DNA of 40,579 bases, taken from positions 1 through 40,579 of the forward strand of contig CAZNQW010000008.1 in NCBI GenBank assembly GCA_964575225.1, read 5' to 3'. This stretch comes from CAZNQW01 sp964575225. Lineage in GTDB: Bacteria > Chloroflexota > Anaerolineae > JAAYZQ01. A program made the position numbers and the translations under genes. The notes under the pieces are model-generated. The model did not search any database. It saw only the letters and a list, made by a program, of their open reading frames with translations, and was not told the DNA's origin. This document shows, in pieces, positions 29,994 through 38,048 of this stretch (position 1 is its first letter; each line of letters opens with the position of its first letter).

Positions 29994-30881
29994 TCATCGG
30001 GGATCGGGCGGGAAGGTTCCCTCCCGAAGTTCTTGGAGGGTCTGCTGGATCTCTTGCCGCGTGTTCATGACAAAGGGGCCGTAGCGGGCGATGGGCTCGT
30101 GCAAGGGCTTGCCCGACACCAGCAAAAAGCGCGCCCCTTGATCATGGCTGTCGATCTCGACATGGTCGCCATCCCCAAAGGCGATCAACCTGGGCGAGTC
30201 GAGCCATTCTCCTATGGCATCCTCGGCGAGTCGCATTCGCGCCTGTCCCTCAAAAAGGTAGGCAAAGGCCGAGTGGCCCCGCTCGATGGGGTGGCGAAAG
30301 GTGCTGTGGGGCGCCAGGCGAACGTCCAGGTAGGTGGGGTCGGCATAGATGTCGGTGACGGCGCCTTGCATGCCCTGGTATTGCCCGGCAATCACCCGGA
30401 TCGCGCCCCCATTCTCAAGGGGCACCTCCGGGATCTGGCTGGAGGCGATCTCCTGATAGCGAGGGCGGGTCATTTTGAGTTGGGCCGGTAGGTTGACCCA
30501 CAGTTGAAAGCCGGCCATCTTGCCATCGCGCGGCTTGGGCATCTCCTCGTGGAGGATCCCCCGGCCGGCCGTCATCCACTGCACGTCGCCGCCGCCGATG
30601 GTGCCCTCGTTGCCCATGCTGTCGCGGTGGGCCACCAGGCCCTCCAGCATGTAGGTCACCGTCTCAATCCCGCGGTGGGGGTGCATGGGAAACCCTGCCC
30701 GGTAATCGTCCGGGTTATCGGATCCAAAGTGATCAAAGAGAAGAAACGGGTCCAGGTAGTCCAGTTCGCGGGTGGCGATGCTGCGCCGCAGCAACACGCC
30801 CGCTCCCTCGCGGACCCATTGGGGAACAAGGATCCGTTCGATTCTGCGGACCCGGGATGGGGTATCCAGTTGGTTGGACAT
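29994..30881 (-). CDS. Pirin family protein (bicupin)
   Basis: 295 residues. Pirins are two-cupin iron proteins; some oxidise quercetin, others act as redox or regulatory cofactors. The metal-binding motif of the N-cupin is present: FPMHPHRGIETVTY (His pair), GDVQWMTAGRGILHEE (His and Glu). The C-cupin carries the usual ADPTYLDVRLAP and HSAFAYLFEG strands. ATG 30881 has CAGGAGG upstream and a perfect consensus promoter 40-70 nt before it, so it is monocistronic and probably well expressed or tightly repressed. Its last ~14 codons resemble a second sequence about 200 bp downstream (29795-29836). Confidence 0.94.
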   Translation of the reverse strand: MSNQLDTPSRVRRIERILVPQWVREGAGVLLRRSIATRELDYLDPFLLFDHFGSDNPDDYRAGFPMHPHRGIETVTYMLEGLVAHRDSMGNEGTIGGGDVQWMTAGRGILHEEMPKPRDGKMAGFQLWVNLPAQLKMTRPRYQEIASSQIPEVPLENGGAIRVIAGQYQGMQGAVTDIYADPTYLDVRLAPHSTFRHPIERGHSAFAYLFEGQARMRLAEDAIGEWLDSPRLIAFGDGDHVEIDSHDQGARFLLVSGKPLHEPIARYGPFVMNTRQEIQQTLQELREGTFPPDPR

Positions 30882-30919
30882 TCGGCCTCCTGTTAAGGCA
30901 ATAGTTATTATCTTTATAA

Positions 30920-30948
30920 ATTATAGCCGAACCGAAAGCCGTTGTCAA
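30920..30948 (-). promoter_or_regulatory. Consensus sigma70 promoter of the pirin gene
   Basis: Minus strand: TTGACA (30948-30943), 17-bp spacer, TATAAT (30925-30920), both boxes perfect. The following leader is AT-rich (30895-30919), a likely place for an operator, though no clean palindrome is seen. Confidence 0.85.
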
Positions 30949-31008
30949 GGGTGAGCCGGGGGTTGTTGCAGAGTTGGTTATTCAACCTGAGCGGAGCCTT
31001 GGTTGCTT

Positions 31009-31031
31009 GCCGCCCCCGTTCTCGGGGCGGC
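31009..31031. terminator. Hairpin between pirin and the hypothetical gene, possible terminator
   Basis: GCCGCCCC (31009-31016) pairs with GGGGCGGC (31024-31031), loop of 7 nt. It lies about 88 nt beyond the end of the minus-strand gene 31119-32135. No T-tract is present. The rest of the gap 30949-31118 shows nothing I can name. Confidence 0.35.
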
Positions 31032-31118
31032 CTATTCTGAAACCACTCTGGGGGATTTTGGGGGCGGACCCATCAGGTCGTTGGGACCAGGTTAATATGT
31101 TCGCAAGCGGGCGTCCAT

Positions 31119-32135
31119 CTAGGGCGCGGCGTTGGGATCGACGGCGTATTCCCACCAATTGTTGGCAATGCCGTGGGTGCTGCCGTGAGCCTTGGGCAGG
31201 CGCTCGAACCACCACTTGTGATGGGCGCGGATGTCGCCGTTTCCCCAGTCGCTGCAATTGACCATGCGCGCGGTGCCCTGAAAATGGGGGAAATGGAGCC
31301 AATCGTCGCAGTTGCTGGCGACGTAGCGCCGATTGCCCCAGTCGTAATCGGACTGGCTGTTGGGCGCATAGTGCATCCAGCCACAGTTGGCGTCGCCGGG
31401 GGCGATCTTGTCGTAGCGGATAAAGCGCTCCCAGAGGTTGCTTTCGCCTCGGTGGTCCTTCCAGACATGCTTGAGGATCGATTCCACCCGGTGGCCAAAG
31501 CTTTCCAGCATGGGGCCCACGTCCCGCTCGTAGTTAAAGCCCATGATGACGAATCGCCGGGAAATGCCCTGTGTCTTGATCAAGGGCGGCGAGTTGCACC
31601 AGAAGGCGCCCGGCCCCACCATCAGCGACTCGTAGAACCCCGCGTAGGGAAAGGCAAACAGCCACACCTCGTCGATCTGCCCCTGTTCCACCCAGCTCAG
31701 GAGATCATAGTCGGCGATTAGGGCTTCATAGTCGACCGCGTCAGGGTGGTGCCAACCGCCGCCGCCGCGCCAGCATCGAAGGAATTCGGCCTCATCGTAG
31801 CGAAAGCCGTCCGCTTTGACGGGCCAGGCGTCGGCCACGATCCGCTGTGCGATCTGGTAATCGACCAGGCCGCCGCTGCACTCCCAGAGGTCGGCGATGT
31901 ATTGCTGGCATAGAAGGTCTACATCGTGCCAGCCCAGGACCTGGGTCAGCTTCCGTCCGCCCTCGCTGTGGACGATCGGATCGAAGACGAGCAAAAGGAC
32001 ACGGGGCTGGAGCCCCTGAACCACAGGGGTTGTCGCCGACACCGGTTGGTCGTCCGACCGGGTGGGTTCTTCCGTTGTCGTGACAGGGCCGAACAGATCC
32101 TTTAGCCAGTCCCGCAGTTGGTTCCAAAAGCTCAT
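31119..32135 (-). CDS. Conserved-looking hypothetical protein, possibly a Trp-rich extracytoplasmic or enzyme-like domain
   Basis: 338 residues, Trp-rich. After an amphipathic start (MSFWNQLRDWLKDLFGP) and a Thr/Glu-rich linker, the main domain runs from QPRVLLLVFDPIVHSEGGRKL to the end. Recognisable phrases are VDEVWLFAFPYAGFYES-like IDEVWLFAFPYAGFYES, FVIMGFNYERDVG, ESFGHRVESI, NCGWMHYAPNSQSDYDW and HKWWFERLPKAHG. I recall related uncharacterised proteins in Chloroflexota and actinobacteria, but no known activity. No clear signal peptide. ATG 32135 has GGAGAA upstream and a good promoter 46-75 nt before it; the frame open back to 32246 crosses that promoter. Confidence 0.8.
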   Translation of the reverse strand: MSFWNQLRDWLKDLFGPVTTTEEPTRSDDQPVSATTPVVQGLQPRVLLLVFDPIVHSEGGRKLTQVLGWHDVDLLCQQYIADLWECSGGLVDYQIAQRIVADAWPVKADGFRYDEAEFLRCWRGGGGWHHPDAVDYEALIADYDLLSWVEQGQIDEVWLFAFPYAGFYESLMVGPGAFWCNSPPLIKTQGISRRFVIMGFNYERDVGPMLESFGHRVESILKHVWKDHRGESNLWERFIRYDKIAPGDANCGWMHYAPNSQSDYDWGNRRYVASNCDDWLHFPHFQGTARMVNCSDWGNGDIRAHHKWWFERLPKAHGSTHGIANNWWEYAVDPNAAP

Positions 32136-32180
32136 GAGTTCTCCTTGGGCGTGCCGCCCTTTTGAATGGGCGCGTCGCTG

Positions 32181-32209
32181 ATTATACCACTCCTGCGAGG
32201 AGGGTGCAA
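32181..32209 (-). promoter_or_regulatory. Promoter of the hypothetical gene 31119-32135
   Basis: Minus strand: TTGCAC (32209-32204), 17-bp spacer, perfect TATAAT (32186-32181). It begins immediately after the fusA terminator. Confidence 0.75.
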
Positions 32210-32215
32210 GCCAAT

Positions 32216-32253
32216 CAAAACGGCCTATGGATCCTGTTGGGTCCATAGGCCGT
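32216..32253 (-). terminator. Intrinsic terminator of the EF-G gene
   Basis: A 15-bp stem pairs 32220-32234 with 32239-32253 (12 perfect pairs, ACGGCCTATGGA against TCCATAGGCCGT, plus one wobble and two C-G pairs) with a 4-nt loop. Read on the minus strand, TTTTG follows. It lies 30 nt after the EF-G stop. Confidence 0.85.
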
Positions 32254-32282
32254 GAGGTGGGCAGCGGTTTGCGCAGCGTCTG

Positions 32283-34373
32283 TTACCGGGCGTTTTCCCG
32301 CTCTTTCATCAGCTCGGGCGACACGGGCGCATAGTGATCGAACTCCATCATAAAGGTGCCCCGTCCCTGGGTCCGAGAGCGGAGCGTGGTGGCGTAGCCA
32401 AACATCGAAGCCAGGGGCACGTGGGCTTGGATCGATTGGCCGCTACCGTTTCGGCTTTCGATGCCGGTGATGCTGGCCATCCGCGAACTCAGTTCGCCGA
32501 TGATCTCCCCTGTATAATCTTCGGGGGCCACCACTTCTACGTGCATCATCGGCTCGAGCAGGATCGGCCCGGCCTGCGCGACGGCCTTGCGCAATGCCAT
32601 AGAGGCAGCGGTCTGAAAGGCCCGCTCTGACGAGTCCACATCGTGGCTTTTGCCGTCCACCAGGCTGACCTTGATGTCGACGATGGGTTGCTCGGCAATC
32701 ACGCCGCGGGTCATGCCGTCGCGGATGCCCGCTTCGATGGCCGAGAAAAACTGGCGCGGCACGGCGCCGCCGACGACCTTGTTCTCAAAGAGGAACCCAC
32801 TGCCCGAGGGAAGGGGCTCGACTTCGATCTCGACGACGGCGAATTGGCCATGCCCACCGGTCTGCTTGACCAGCCGGCCCTCGGCGCGCGCCGGGCGGGT
32901 GATGGTCTCATAGTAGGCCACCTGAGGACGGCCCACGTTGGCCTGGACGCCGAACTCGCGATGGAGCCGGTCGATGGCCACTTCCAGGTGCAACTCGCCC
33001 ATCCCTGCCAGCAACGTCTGGCTCGATCGTTCGTTTTGGCGCACCTGGAGGGTGGGATCCTCCTCGTACAGGCGCTGCAGGGCGATGGCCAGTTTGTCTT
33101 GATCGGCCTTGGTCTTGGGCTCGATGGCCAGTTCGATCACCGGCGCCGGGAACGAGATCTGTTCCAGCATGAGGGGGCGCGTTTCGTCCGACAGGGTTTC
33201 GCCGGTGGTGGTCGACTTGAGGCCCAGCACAGCGCCGATGTCACCGGCGCGGATCTCGTCCACTTCCTCTCGGCGATCGGCGTGCATGCGCAAGAGCCGC
33301 CCGATGCGCTCCTTCTTGCCGTTGTTGGCGTTCACCAGGCCGTCGCCACGGCGGACCACCCCCGAATAGACTCGGAAGTAGGCCAGGCGCCCCATGTAGG
33401 GGTCGGTGGTAATTTTAAAGACCAGCGCGGCGGTCGGAGCCTCTGGATCGGGAGGACAGGCCACCTGTTCCTCGGTGTCCGCATCAATGCCCATCATGGG
33501 CGGCACGTCCAGGGGAGAGGGCAGGTACTCGACGACGGCATCGAGGAGCAGTTGAATCCCTTTGTTGCGCAGGGCGGTGCCACACAGCACCGGAACGGCC
33601 TTGTTGGCCAGGGTGGCTTCGCGGATGACGGAGCGAAGCATATCGGCCGTCACCTCACCGCCTTCCAGGTAATGTTCGGCCAGGGTCATGGCGCTCTCCA
33701 GATCGAGTTCCGCCAGCTTGTCGATCATTTCCACACGGTGCTTGGCCACTTCTTCTTGCAGGTCGGCGGGCACGTCCCTAATTTGGAATTCCGAGTCCTC
33801 CTCGCTGCCATACTGGACGAACGTTTCTTCGAGCAGGTCGATGACGCCGCAAAAGTCGCCTTCGCGACCCACCGGCACCTGAACGGCGATGGCATTGGCC
33901 CCCAGGCGTTTCTCGATGCTGCGGATGGCCCGCCAATAATCGGCGCCCACCCGGTCCAGCTTGTTCACAAAGCCGATGCGCGGCACGCCATAGCGGTCGG
34001 CCTGGCGCCAGACGGTCTCCGATTGGGGCTCTACGCCCGCCACACCGTCGAACACCACGACGCCGCCGTCCAGGACGCGCAAGCTGCGCTGTACCTCGGC
34101 GGTGAAATCGATGTGCCCCGGCGTGTCGATGATGTTGATCTGATGATCTTTCCAGGTGCAGGTGATGGCGGCCGACTGGATCGTAATGCCCCTTTCCCGC
34201 TCTTGGGGCATAAAGTCCGTCACCGTGGTGCCTTCGTCCACGCTGCCGATGCGGTGGGTCAGGCCGGTGTAATGCAGGATCCGTTCCGACACTGAGGTCT
34301 TGCCCGCGTCAATGTGGGCGATGATCCCAATGTTCCGGATGATGTCTAATCGATTGGTTTGTTTCTTACTCAT
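32283..34373 (-). CDS. fusA: Elongation factor G
   Basis: 696 residues. A GTPase that moves tRNA and mRNA through the ribosome, or helps recycle it. G1 is AHIDAGKTS, switch I/II region RERGITIQSAA and DTPGHIDF, G4 NKLD; domain II has GDIGAVLGLKSTTTGETL, domain III GMGELHLEVAIDRL, domain IV/V FENKVVGGAVPRQFFSAIEAG and EPMMHVEVVAPEDYTGEIIGEL (split). The str-operon partners rpsL, rpsG and tuf are absent, and the phrase GITIQSAA resembles mitochondrial-type (spd) EF-Gs, so this may be a paralogue rather than the main copy; that is an inference. GGGAG precedes the ATG. It has its own promoter, a leader hairpin and a terminator. Confidence 0.93.
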   Translation of the reverse strand: MSKKQTNRLDIIRNIGIIAHIDAGKTSVSERILHYTGLTHRIGSVDEGTTVTDFMPQERERGITIQSAAITCTWKDHQINIIDTPGHIDFTAEVQRSLRVLDGGVVVFDGVAGVEPQSETVWRQADRYGVPRIGFVNKLDRVGADYWRAIRSIEKRLGANAIAVQVPVGREGDFCGVIDLLEETFVQYGSEEDSEFQIRDVPADLQEEVAKHRVEMIDKLAELDLESAMTLAEHYLEGGEVTADMLRSVIREATLANKAVPVLCGTALRNKGIQLLLDAVVEYLPSPLDVPPMMGIDADTEEQVACPPDPEAPTAALVFKITTDPYMGRLAYFRVYSGVVRRGDGLVNANNGKKERIGRLLRMHADRREEVDEIRAGDIGAVLGLKSTTTGETLSDETRPLMLEQISFPAPVIELAIEPKTKADQDKLAIALQRLYEEDPTLQVRQNERSSQTLLAGMGELHLEVAIDRLHREFGVQANVGRPQVAYYETITRPARAEGRLVKQTGGHGQFAVVEIEVEPLPSGSGFLFENKVVGGAVPRQFFSAIEAGIRDGMTRGVIAEQPIVDIKVSLVDGKSHDVDSSERAFQTAASMALRKAVAQAGPILLEPMMHVEVVAPEDYTGEIIGELSSRMASITGIESRNGSGQSIQAHVPLASMFGYATTLRSRTQGRGTFMMEFDHYAPVSPELMKERENAR

Positions 34374-34435
34374 AACGTTACTCCCATCGGACGATGCGGC
34401 GGGGCCTTGCCGGCCCGCAGCCGCAAATGGCGCAC

Positions 34436-34479
34436 AAAAAGGAGGCAGCTCACCGAAACTGCGTGAAGAGGCCGCCTCC
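34436..34479 (-). promoter_or_regulatory. Terminator-like hairpin in the fusA leader (putative attenuator)
   Basis: On the minus strand GGAGGCGGC (34479-34471) pairs with GCTGCCTCC (34449-34441), 9 bp with one G-U, loop partly closed by TCAC/GTGA, followed at once by TTTTTG (34440-34435). It lies after the promoter at 34537-34565 and before the fusA ATG, so it would end transcripts before the gene unless overcome. It could instead simply terminate read-through from the upstream gene. Confidence 0.6.
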
Positions 34480-34536
34480 CTCGGTCGTCCATTCTACACA
34501 ACAATGGCCGGACGGTCTGCCCGGGCACAATATACC

Positions 34537-34565
34537 ATTATACCACAGGTGCGCCCTGTCTCCAA
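34537..34565 (-). promoter_or_regulatory. Promoter of the EF-G gene
   Basis: Minus strand: TTGGAG (34565-34560), 17-bp spacer, perfect TATAAT (34542-34537), about 165 nt before the fusA start. The DUF711 stop lies 34 nt upstream of its -35 box. Confidence 0.7.
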
Positions 34566-34598
34566 AAATTGAGAGGGTTCTCGTCAAAGGGTAGAGGG

Positions 34599-35804
34599 CT
34601 AGAAGGCGATCCAGGGTTCTCGGCCAAAAAGACCCGAACTGCCCAGCCCCTTGACGTCCAGGACCCGCCCGTTGGCAAAATAGGAAAAGTCAAACTCGGT
34701 CAGGTCGCCCGCTTGGGCTCCGGGAATGGGCATGAGGCGGGCGGTCAGGGGTTTGTCCAGGCGCAGGGCCAGGGTAGCCATGTCGAGGAGGATGCCAGCC
34801 AGCTCTTCCTCGCTCACGTCGCCGGGCAGCGGCACGGTATCGAGGCCGGTGCCACAGACGGAGGAATAGAGCAAGAGGTCGTTGACGGTAAACAGGCGCT
34901 CGTGGCTACGCGCAGCAAGCAGGGAATCTTCCAAGACGGGGAGCATGAGCCCATTAAAGCCGCAGTGGGGAAAGCGGGCCTGGCGCAGGCAGCTTGTCAG
35001 CAGGGCGGCGACGAACAGGGTGCCCGGCGCGCCGAACCGCTCTACGCCCAACCGTTCGACGGCCGTCCCGATGCTCCGCAGCTCTTCGGGAAATGGGGCC
35101 CACGAGAAATCGATGCCGGCAAACCGAAAACCGAGTTGCTCGGCCACCGGCTCGACGGCCTGGGCGATCCGTTGCCCTTCGGCCTCGACGGCGGCGATGA
35201 GCGTTTTGCGCGCCTCGTCCACCGACCTGGCGCCCGAAAAGGCAGTCACGGCCAGATCTGCCGACTCGGTGGCGATGGACAGGGCCGGGGATCCACCGTC
35301 GTGATAGGCGACAGGGAAAAAGGGCGCCAGAGGGTTCACGTTGGCCAGGACTGCCATCCGCAGGTTGCCAAATCCCAGATCCGTGGAATGGGCAATCTCC
35401 TGAATGATGCTCGCTGTACGCCGGATGGCTTCCAAATGGATCCCTTGGTCGCGGCGGGCGACGAGGGTCGTGGCAAAGAGGGTCTCGGTGGTGCAGACAA
35501 GTTCGACCAGATCGTCCAGCCGCGACAGATCGGCGTCGGGCGCGTCGGCCAGGACCGGACCCAGGGACAAGTAGGAAAAGCCTGCCTCGGAGCAGCAGGA
35601 CCACAGCTCGCGCGACAGGGGGAGGGGAGGGTCCGGCAAAAGGGACAGGGGCTGGGTGGCTAAACGCGCCGATTGTACGGTCAACCCCTGGGCTTCCAGT
35701 GCCTGACGGGTCTGGCAAGCCGCTTCTCCGGCCTGGGCGATGGCCGGCACCCCGCGGGTCGCAGCGTCGATGTTGACAAAACAGGTGATCGAGCGAATGT
35801 CCAT
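34599..35804 (-). CDS. DUF711 family protein
   Basis: 401 residues, soluble. Recognised as DUF711/UPF0210-like from MDIRSITCFVNID at the start, TGVGFGN-like DLGFGNLRMAVLANVNPLAPFFP, the central SPALSIATESADL, IDFSWAPFPEELRSIG, FPHCGFNGLMLPVLEDS and GLDTVPLPGDVS. The family is structurally related to glycyl-radical-like barrels, but its biochemical role is not established. Its ATG has CGGAGAA upstream. It lies 32 nt after the rRNA methyltransferase gene on the same strand and probably belongs to the same transcript. The family name is from memory of its motifs. Confidence 0.8.
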   Translation of the reverse strand: MDIRSITCFVNIDAATRGVPAIAQAGEAACQTRQALEAQGLTVQSARLATQPLSLLPDPPLPLSRELWSCCSEAGFSYLSLGPVLADAPDADLSRLDDLVELVCTTETLFATTLVARRDQGIHLEAIRRTASIIQEIAHSTDLGFGNLRMAVLANVNPLAPFFPVAYHDGGSPALSIATESADLAVTAFSGARSVDEARKTLIAAVEAEGQRIAQAVEPVAEQLGFRFAGIDFSWAPFPEELRSIGTAVERLGVERFGAPGTLFVAALLTSCLRQARFPHCGFNGLMLPVLEDSLLAARSHERLFTVNDLLLYSSVCGTGLDTVPLPGDVSEEELAGILLDMATLALRLDKPLTARLMPIPGAQAGDLTEFDFSYFANGRVLDVKGLGSSGLFGREPWIAF

Positions 35805-35836
35805 AGCAGTTCTCCGATAAATGAGGTACAGGCGGC

Positions 35837-36619
35837 TCAGATGCGCCGCTGGCGAGCGGCCTCAAAGAGCAATACCGTAGCGGCCATGGCCGCGTTCAGC
35901 GATTCAGCCTGGCCTGCCATGGGGATGGAGACGGCCCCGGTGGCCAGCGAGGCCGCTTCGCGTCCGGCGCCTGCTCGCTCGCCGCCCACGATCAGGGCCG
36001 CGGGCTGGGTCCAGTCGACATGGCCATAGTCTACGCTTCCGTGAGCGTCGGCCAGCCAGATGGGGCGCCCGCTCACCCGCTCGGCGATGGCGGCCCAGGG
36101 CAGGGAAAAGACGGGCAGGCGAAAGTGGGCGCCCATGGCGCCGCGGACGACTTTGGGGCTGTAGACGTCCACCGTACCCGGCGATAGGAGCACCTGACCC
36201 ACCCCGGAGGCCTCGGCCGAGCGGAGGATGGTGCCCAGGTTGCCGGGGTCACGGATCTGGTCGACAATCAGGATCAAACCCTCCCCAGGCGGCAACGGGA
36301 CGACCGGCACGACAGCCAGGACCCCCTGCGGGGTTTGCGTGTCGGCGCAGGAGGCCAGGACCTGCTCGCTGACCAGCCAGCACCCGTCCTGGGCCTGACC
36401 CAGGCTAGGCAGCAGCCGTTGCCCTTCGGGTGTCGAGGCCCAGTTCTCAGTGTACAAAGCAAGAGCGGGCCTGATGCCCGCCCCTGCCATCTCGCCGACC
36501 AGGCGTGTGCCTTCCACAACAAAACGGCCCTCTCGTTGGCGCACTCGTCGCCGTCCAAGGGACCGAATGTATTTGATGTGCTCGTTTTGGGTGCTTGTGA
36601 TCACAAGATCGCAACCCAT
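35837..36619 (-). CDS. TrmH/SpoU family rRNA or tRNA 2'-O-methyltransferase
   Basis: 260 residues. Transfers methyl from S-adenosylmethionine to a ribose 2'-OH in rRNA. An N-terminal substrate-binding part (VITSTQNEHIKYIRSLGRR, EGRFVVEGTRLVGEM) is followed by the knotted SPOUT domain: motif 1 DQIRDPGNLGTILRSAEASG, motif 2 ALIVGGERAGAGREA and motif 3 IPMAGQAESLNAAMAATVLLFEA. The catalytic Asn and Arg of motif 1 are present. I chose ATG 36619 because family members begin close to the ITSxxNxxIK motif; ATG 36661, 21 nt after the rplT stop, is possible and would add 14 residues. Such a gene commonly follows infC-rpmI-rplT. The exact target nucleotide is unknown. Confidence 0.9.
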   Translation of the reverse strand: MGCDLVITSTQNEHIKYIRSLGRRRVRQREGRFVVEGTRLVGEMAGAGIRPALALYTENWASTPEGQRLLPSLGQAQDGCWLVSEQVLASCADTQTPQGVLAVVPVVPLPPGEGLILIVDQIRDPGNLGTILRSAEASGVGQVLLSPGTVDVYSPKVVRGAMGAHFRLPVFSLPWAAIAERVSGRPIWLADAHGSVDYGHVDWTQPAALIVGGERAGAGREAASLATGAVSIPMAGQAESLNAAMAATVLLFEAARQRRI

Positions 36620-36682
36620 AGCGGCAAAGAGCCTAGGCCCCTCAAGGGCGTGCCTGGCCATCCCTGCGCTTTTGCCTGTTGC

Positions 36683-37030
36683 CTAGCCCTTTGCGGCGGC
36701 GACGATCTGGCCAAAGGCTGCCTGATCGTGGACGGCCAGATCGGCCAGGACCTTGCGGTCCAACTCGATGCCCGCTTCCCTCAATCCGTGGATGAGGCGG
36801 CTGTACGACAGCCCATTCTGGCGGGCGGCGGCATTGATGCGCGCGATCCACAGCCGGCGGAAATCCCGCTTGCGGGCAAGCCGGTCTCGGTGGGCATAGG
36901 TCAGCGCATTGAGCATGGCCTCGTTGCCACGACGCCAAAGGCGATGGCGGCCACTGAAATGGCCTTTGGTGATTTTTAGGATCTTATTGTGTCGGTATCG
37001 GGTCCGCGGACCCCCTTTTACTCTCGGCAC
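36683..37030 (-). CDS. rplT: 50S ribosomal protein L20
   Basis: 115 residues. L20 is a primary 23S rRNA-binding assembly protein and often represses its own operon. Typical sequence: MPRVKGGPRTRYRHNKILK start, KGHFSGRHRLWRRGNEAML, RDRLARKRDFRRLWIARINA and NGLSYSRLIHGL. A GGAG site precedes the ATG. Third gene of infC-rpmI-rplT, 19 nt after rpmI. Confidence 0.97.
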   Translation of the reverse strand: MPRVKGGPRTRYRHNKILKITKGHFSGRHRLWRRGNEAMLNALTYAHRDRLARKRDFRRLWIARINAAARQNGLSYSRLIHGLREAGIELDRKVLADLAVHDQAAFGQIVAAAKG

Positions 37031-37049
37031 GGTTCAACTCCTCCGAAAC

Positions 37050-37259
37050 TTACTTGTTTTTCAGGTACGGGGCCAGCTTGCGGACGCGCTTGATCATGGC
37101 CGTGTCTGTCACGACGTGCATCTCATCATACATGCGCTTGGCGCGAGCCGACTTTTTGCGACGAAGATGGCTCTTGCCGATCTTGGTGCGCATCAGTTTG
37201 CCCGAGCCCGAGTATTGAAAGCGCTTGGCTGTGGCCTTGTGAGTTTTGATCTTTGGCAT
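37050..37259 (-). CDS. rpmI: 50S ribosomal protein L35
   Basis: 69 residues, very basic: MPKIKTHKATAKRFQYSGSGKL, then a KSHLRRKKSARAKR core and VRKLAPYL near the end. All are family marks. GGGAGGAT precedes the ATG. A stem-loop lies just upstream of this ribosome binding site, in the infC-rpmI gap. Confidence 0.97.
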   Translation of the reverse strand: MPKIKTHKATAKRFQYSGSGKLMRTKIGKSHLRRKKSARAKRMYDEMHVVTDTAMIKRVRKLAPYLKNK

Positions 37260-37281
37260 AGCATCCTCCCAACAAAGCGAA

Positions 37282-37304
37282 TGCCCCTATCCTGCTCAGG
37301 GGCA
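37282..37304 (-). promoter_or_regulatory. Stem-loop just upstream of the rpmI ribosome binding site
   Basis: TGCCCCT (minus strand, 37304-37298) pairs with AGGGGCA (37288-37282), loop of 9 nt, about 15 nt before the rpmI Shine-Dalgarno. In other bacteria L20 binds RNA structures at this place to repress rpmI-rplT; whether this one does so is inference. Confidence 0.4.
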
Positions 37305-37391
37305 ACGCATAGTAACGAACCTACTCCTGGTTGCAGACAGTCAAGCAAGGAAAAACTTGCTCGGATCCTACTCCCTGTCGAACACTAGCAT

Positions 37392-37913
37392 CTATTTGTT
37401 GCTTGTACCGGGCGCCATGATCATCAACATGGTGCGCCCTTCAAAGCTGGGCCGCTGCTCGATCGTGCCCACATCGGCCAATTGGTCGGCAAAGTGATCG
37501 AATAGCTCTTTGGCGACGTCGAGATTATAGATCTCGCGACCCCGGAAACGCATTCGAATCTTGACCTTGGCTCCTGATAGGAGGAAAGCGCGGGCCTGAC
37601 GGATCTTGAAATCCCGGTCATGGTCGTCGGTTTTGGGCCGCAACCTAACCTCTTTGACCTCAATCTCTTTCCTGGCTTTCCTGGCTTCCCGCTCCCGCTT
37701 GGCCCGCTCGTACTGATACTTGCCAAAATCCATATATTTGGCCACCGGCGGATCGGCGTTGGGGGAAACCTCCACCAAGTCCAAGTTCCGTTCTTCGGCC
37801 AAGCGCAATGCTTCTTGAAGCGGCAACACGCCCAGTTGCTTGCCGTCGGCGTCAATGACGCGCAACTGCCTGGCTCGAATGGCGTTATTGATGCGAGTTT
37901 GTTCCTTGCTGAT
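37392..37913 (-). CDS. infC: Translation initiation factor IF-3, ATC start codon
   Basis: 173 residues. IF-3 binds the 30S subunit and rejects wrong start codons. The product reads ISKEQTRINNAIRARQ, then LRVIDADGKQLGVLPLQEAL, VEVSPNADPPVAKYMDFGK, KRKEI-like RKEIEVKEVRLRPKTDDHD and RGREI; complete in both domains. The start is ATC 37913-37911: GGAGGAG lies 5 nt upstream, an in-frame TGA is five codons before it, and no ATG/GTG/TTG occurs before TTG 37865, which would cut off 16 conserved residues. A rare start codon is the classical autoregulation of infC (ATT in E. coli). First gene of infC-rpmI-rplT, with its own promoter. Confidence 0.95.
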   Translation of the reverse strand: MSKEQTRINNAIRARQLRVIDADGKQLGVLPLQEALRLAEERNLDLVEVSPNADPPVAKYMDFGKYQYERAKREREARKARKEIEVKEVRLRPKTDDHDRDFKIRQARAFLLSGAKVKIRMRFRGREIYNLDVAKELFDHFADQLADVGTIEQRPSFEGRTMLMIMAPGTSNK

Positions 37914-38048
37914 TTCTGCTCCTCCTCAAATCGAATACACTATCCGCTGCTGCCCTAGACTCGGCTAGAGAAGACTGTGGCCATCGTTGGCCAGATCGGA
38001 TCATCGCACGGGGGTCCCGGTTGCCGCGCAACCCGAACCGTACAGGCG

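Noticed and set aside
32643..34295. 550-codon plus-strand open frame opposite fusA
   Set aside because: Antisense shadow of EF-G; His/Gly/Asp-rich product, no ribosome site, and the fusA motifs are unmistakable.
37914..38048. T-box or other riboswitch in the infC leader
   Set aside because: Small palindromes are present but none of the conserved T-box or known riboswitch core sequences; left as a plain leader.
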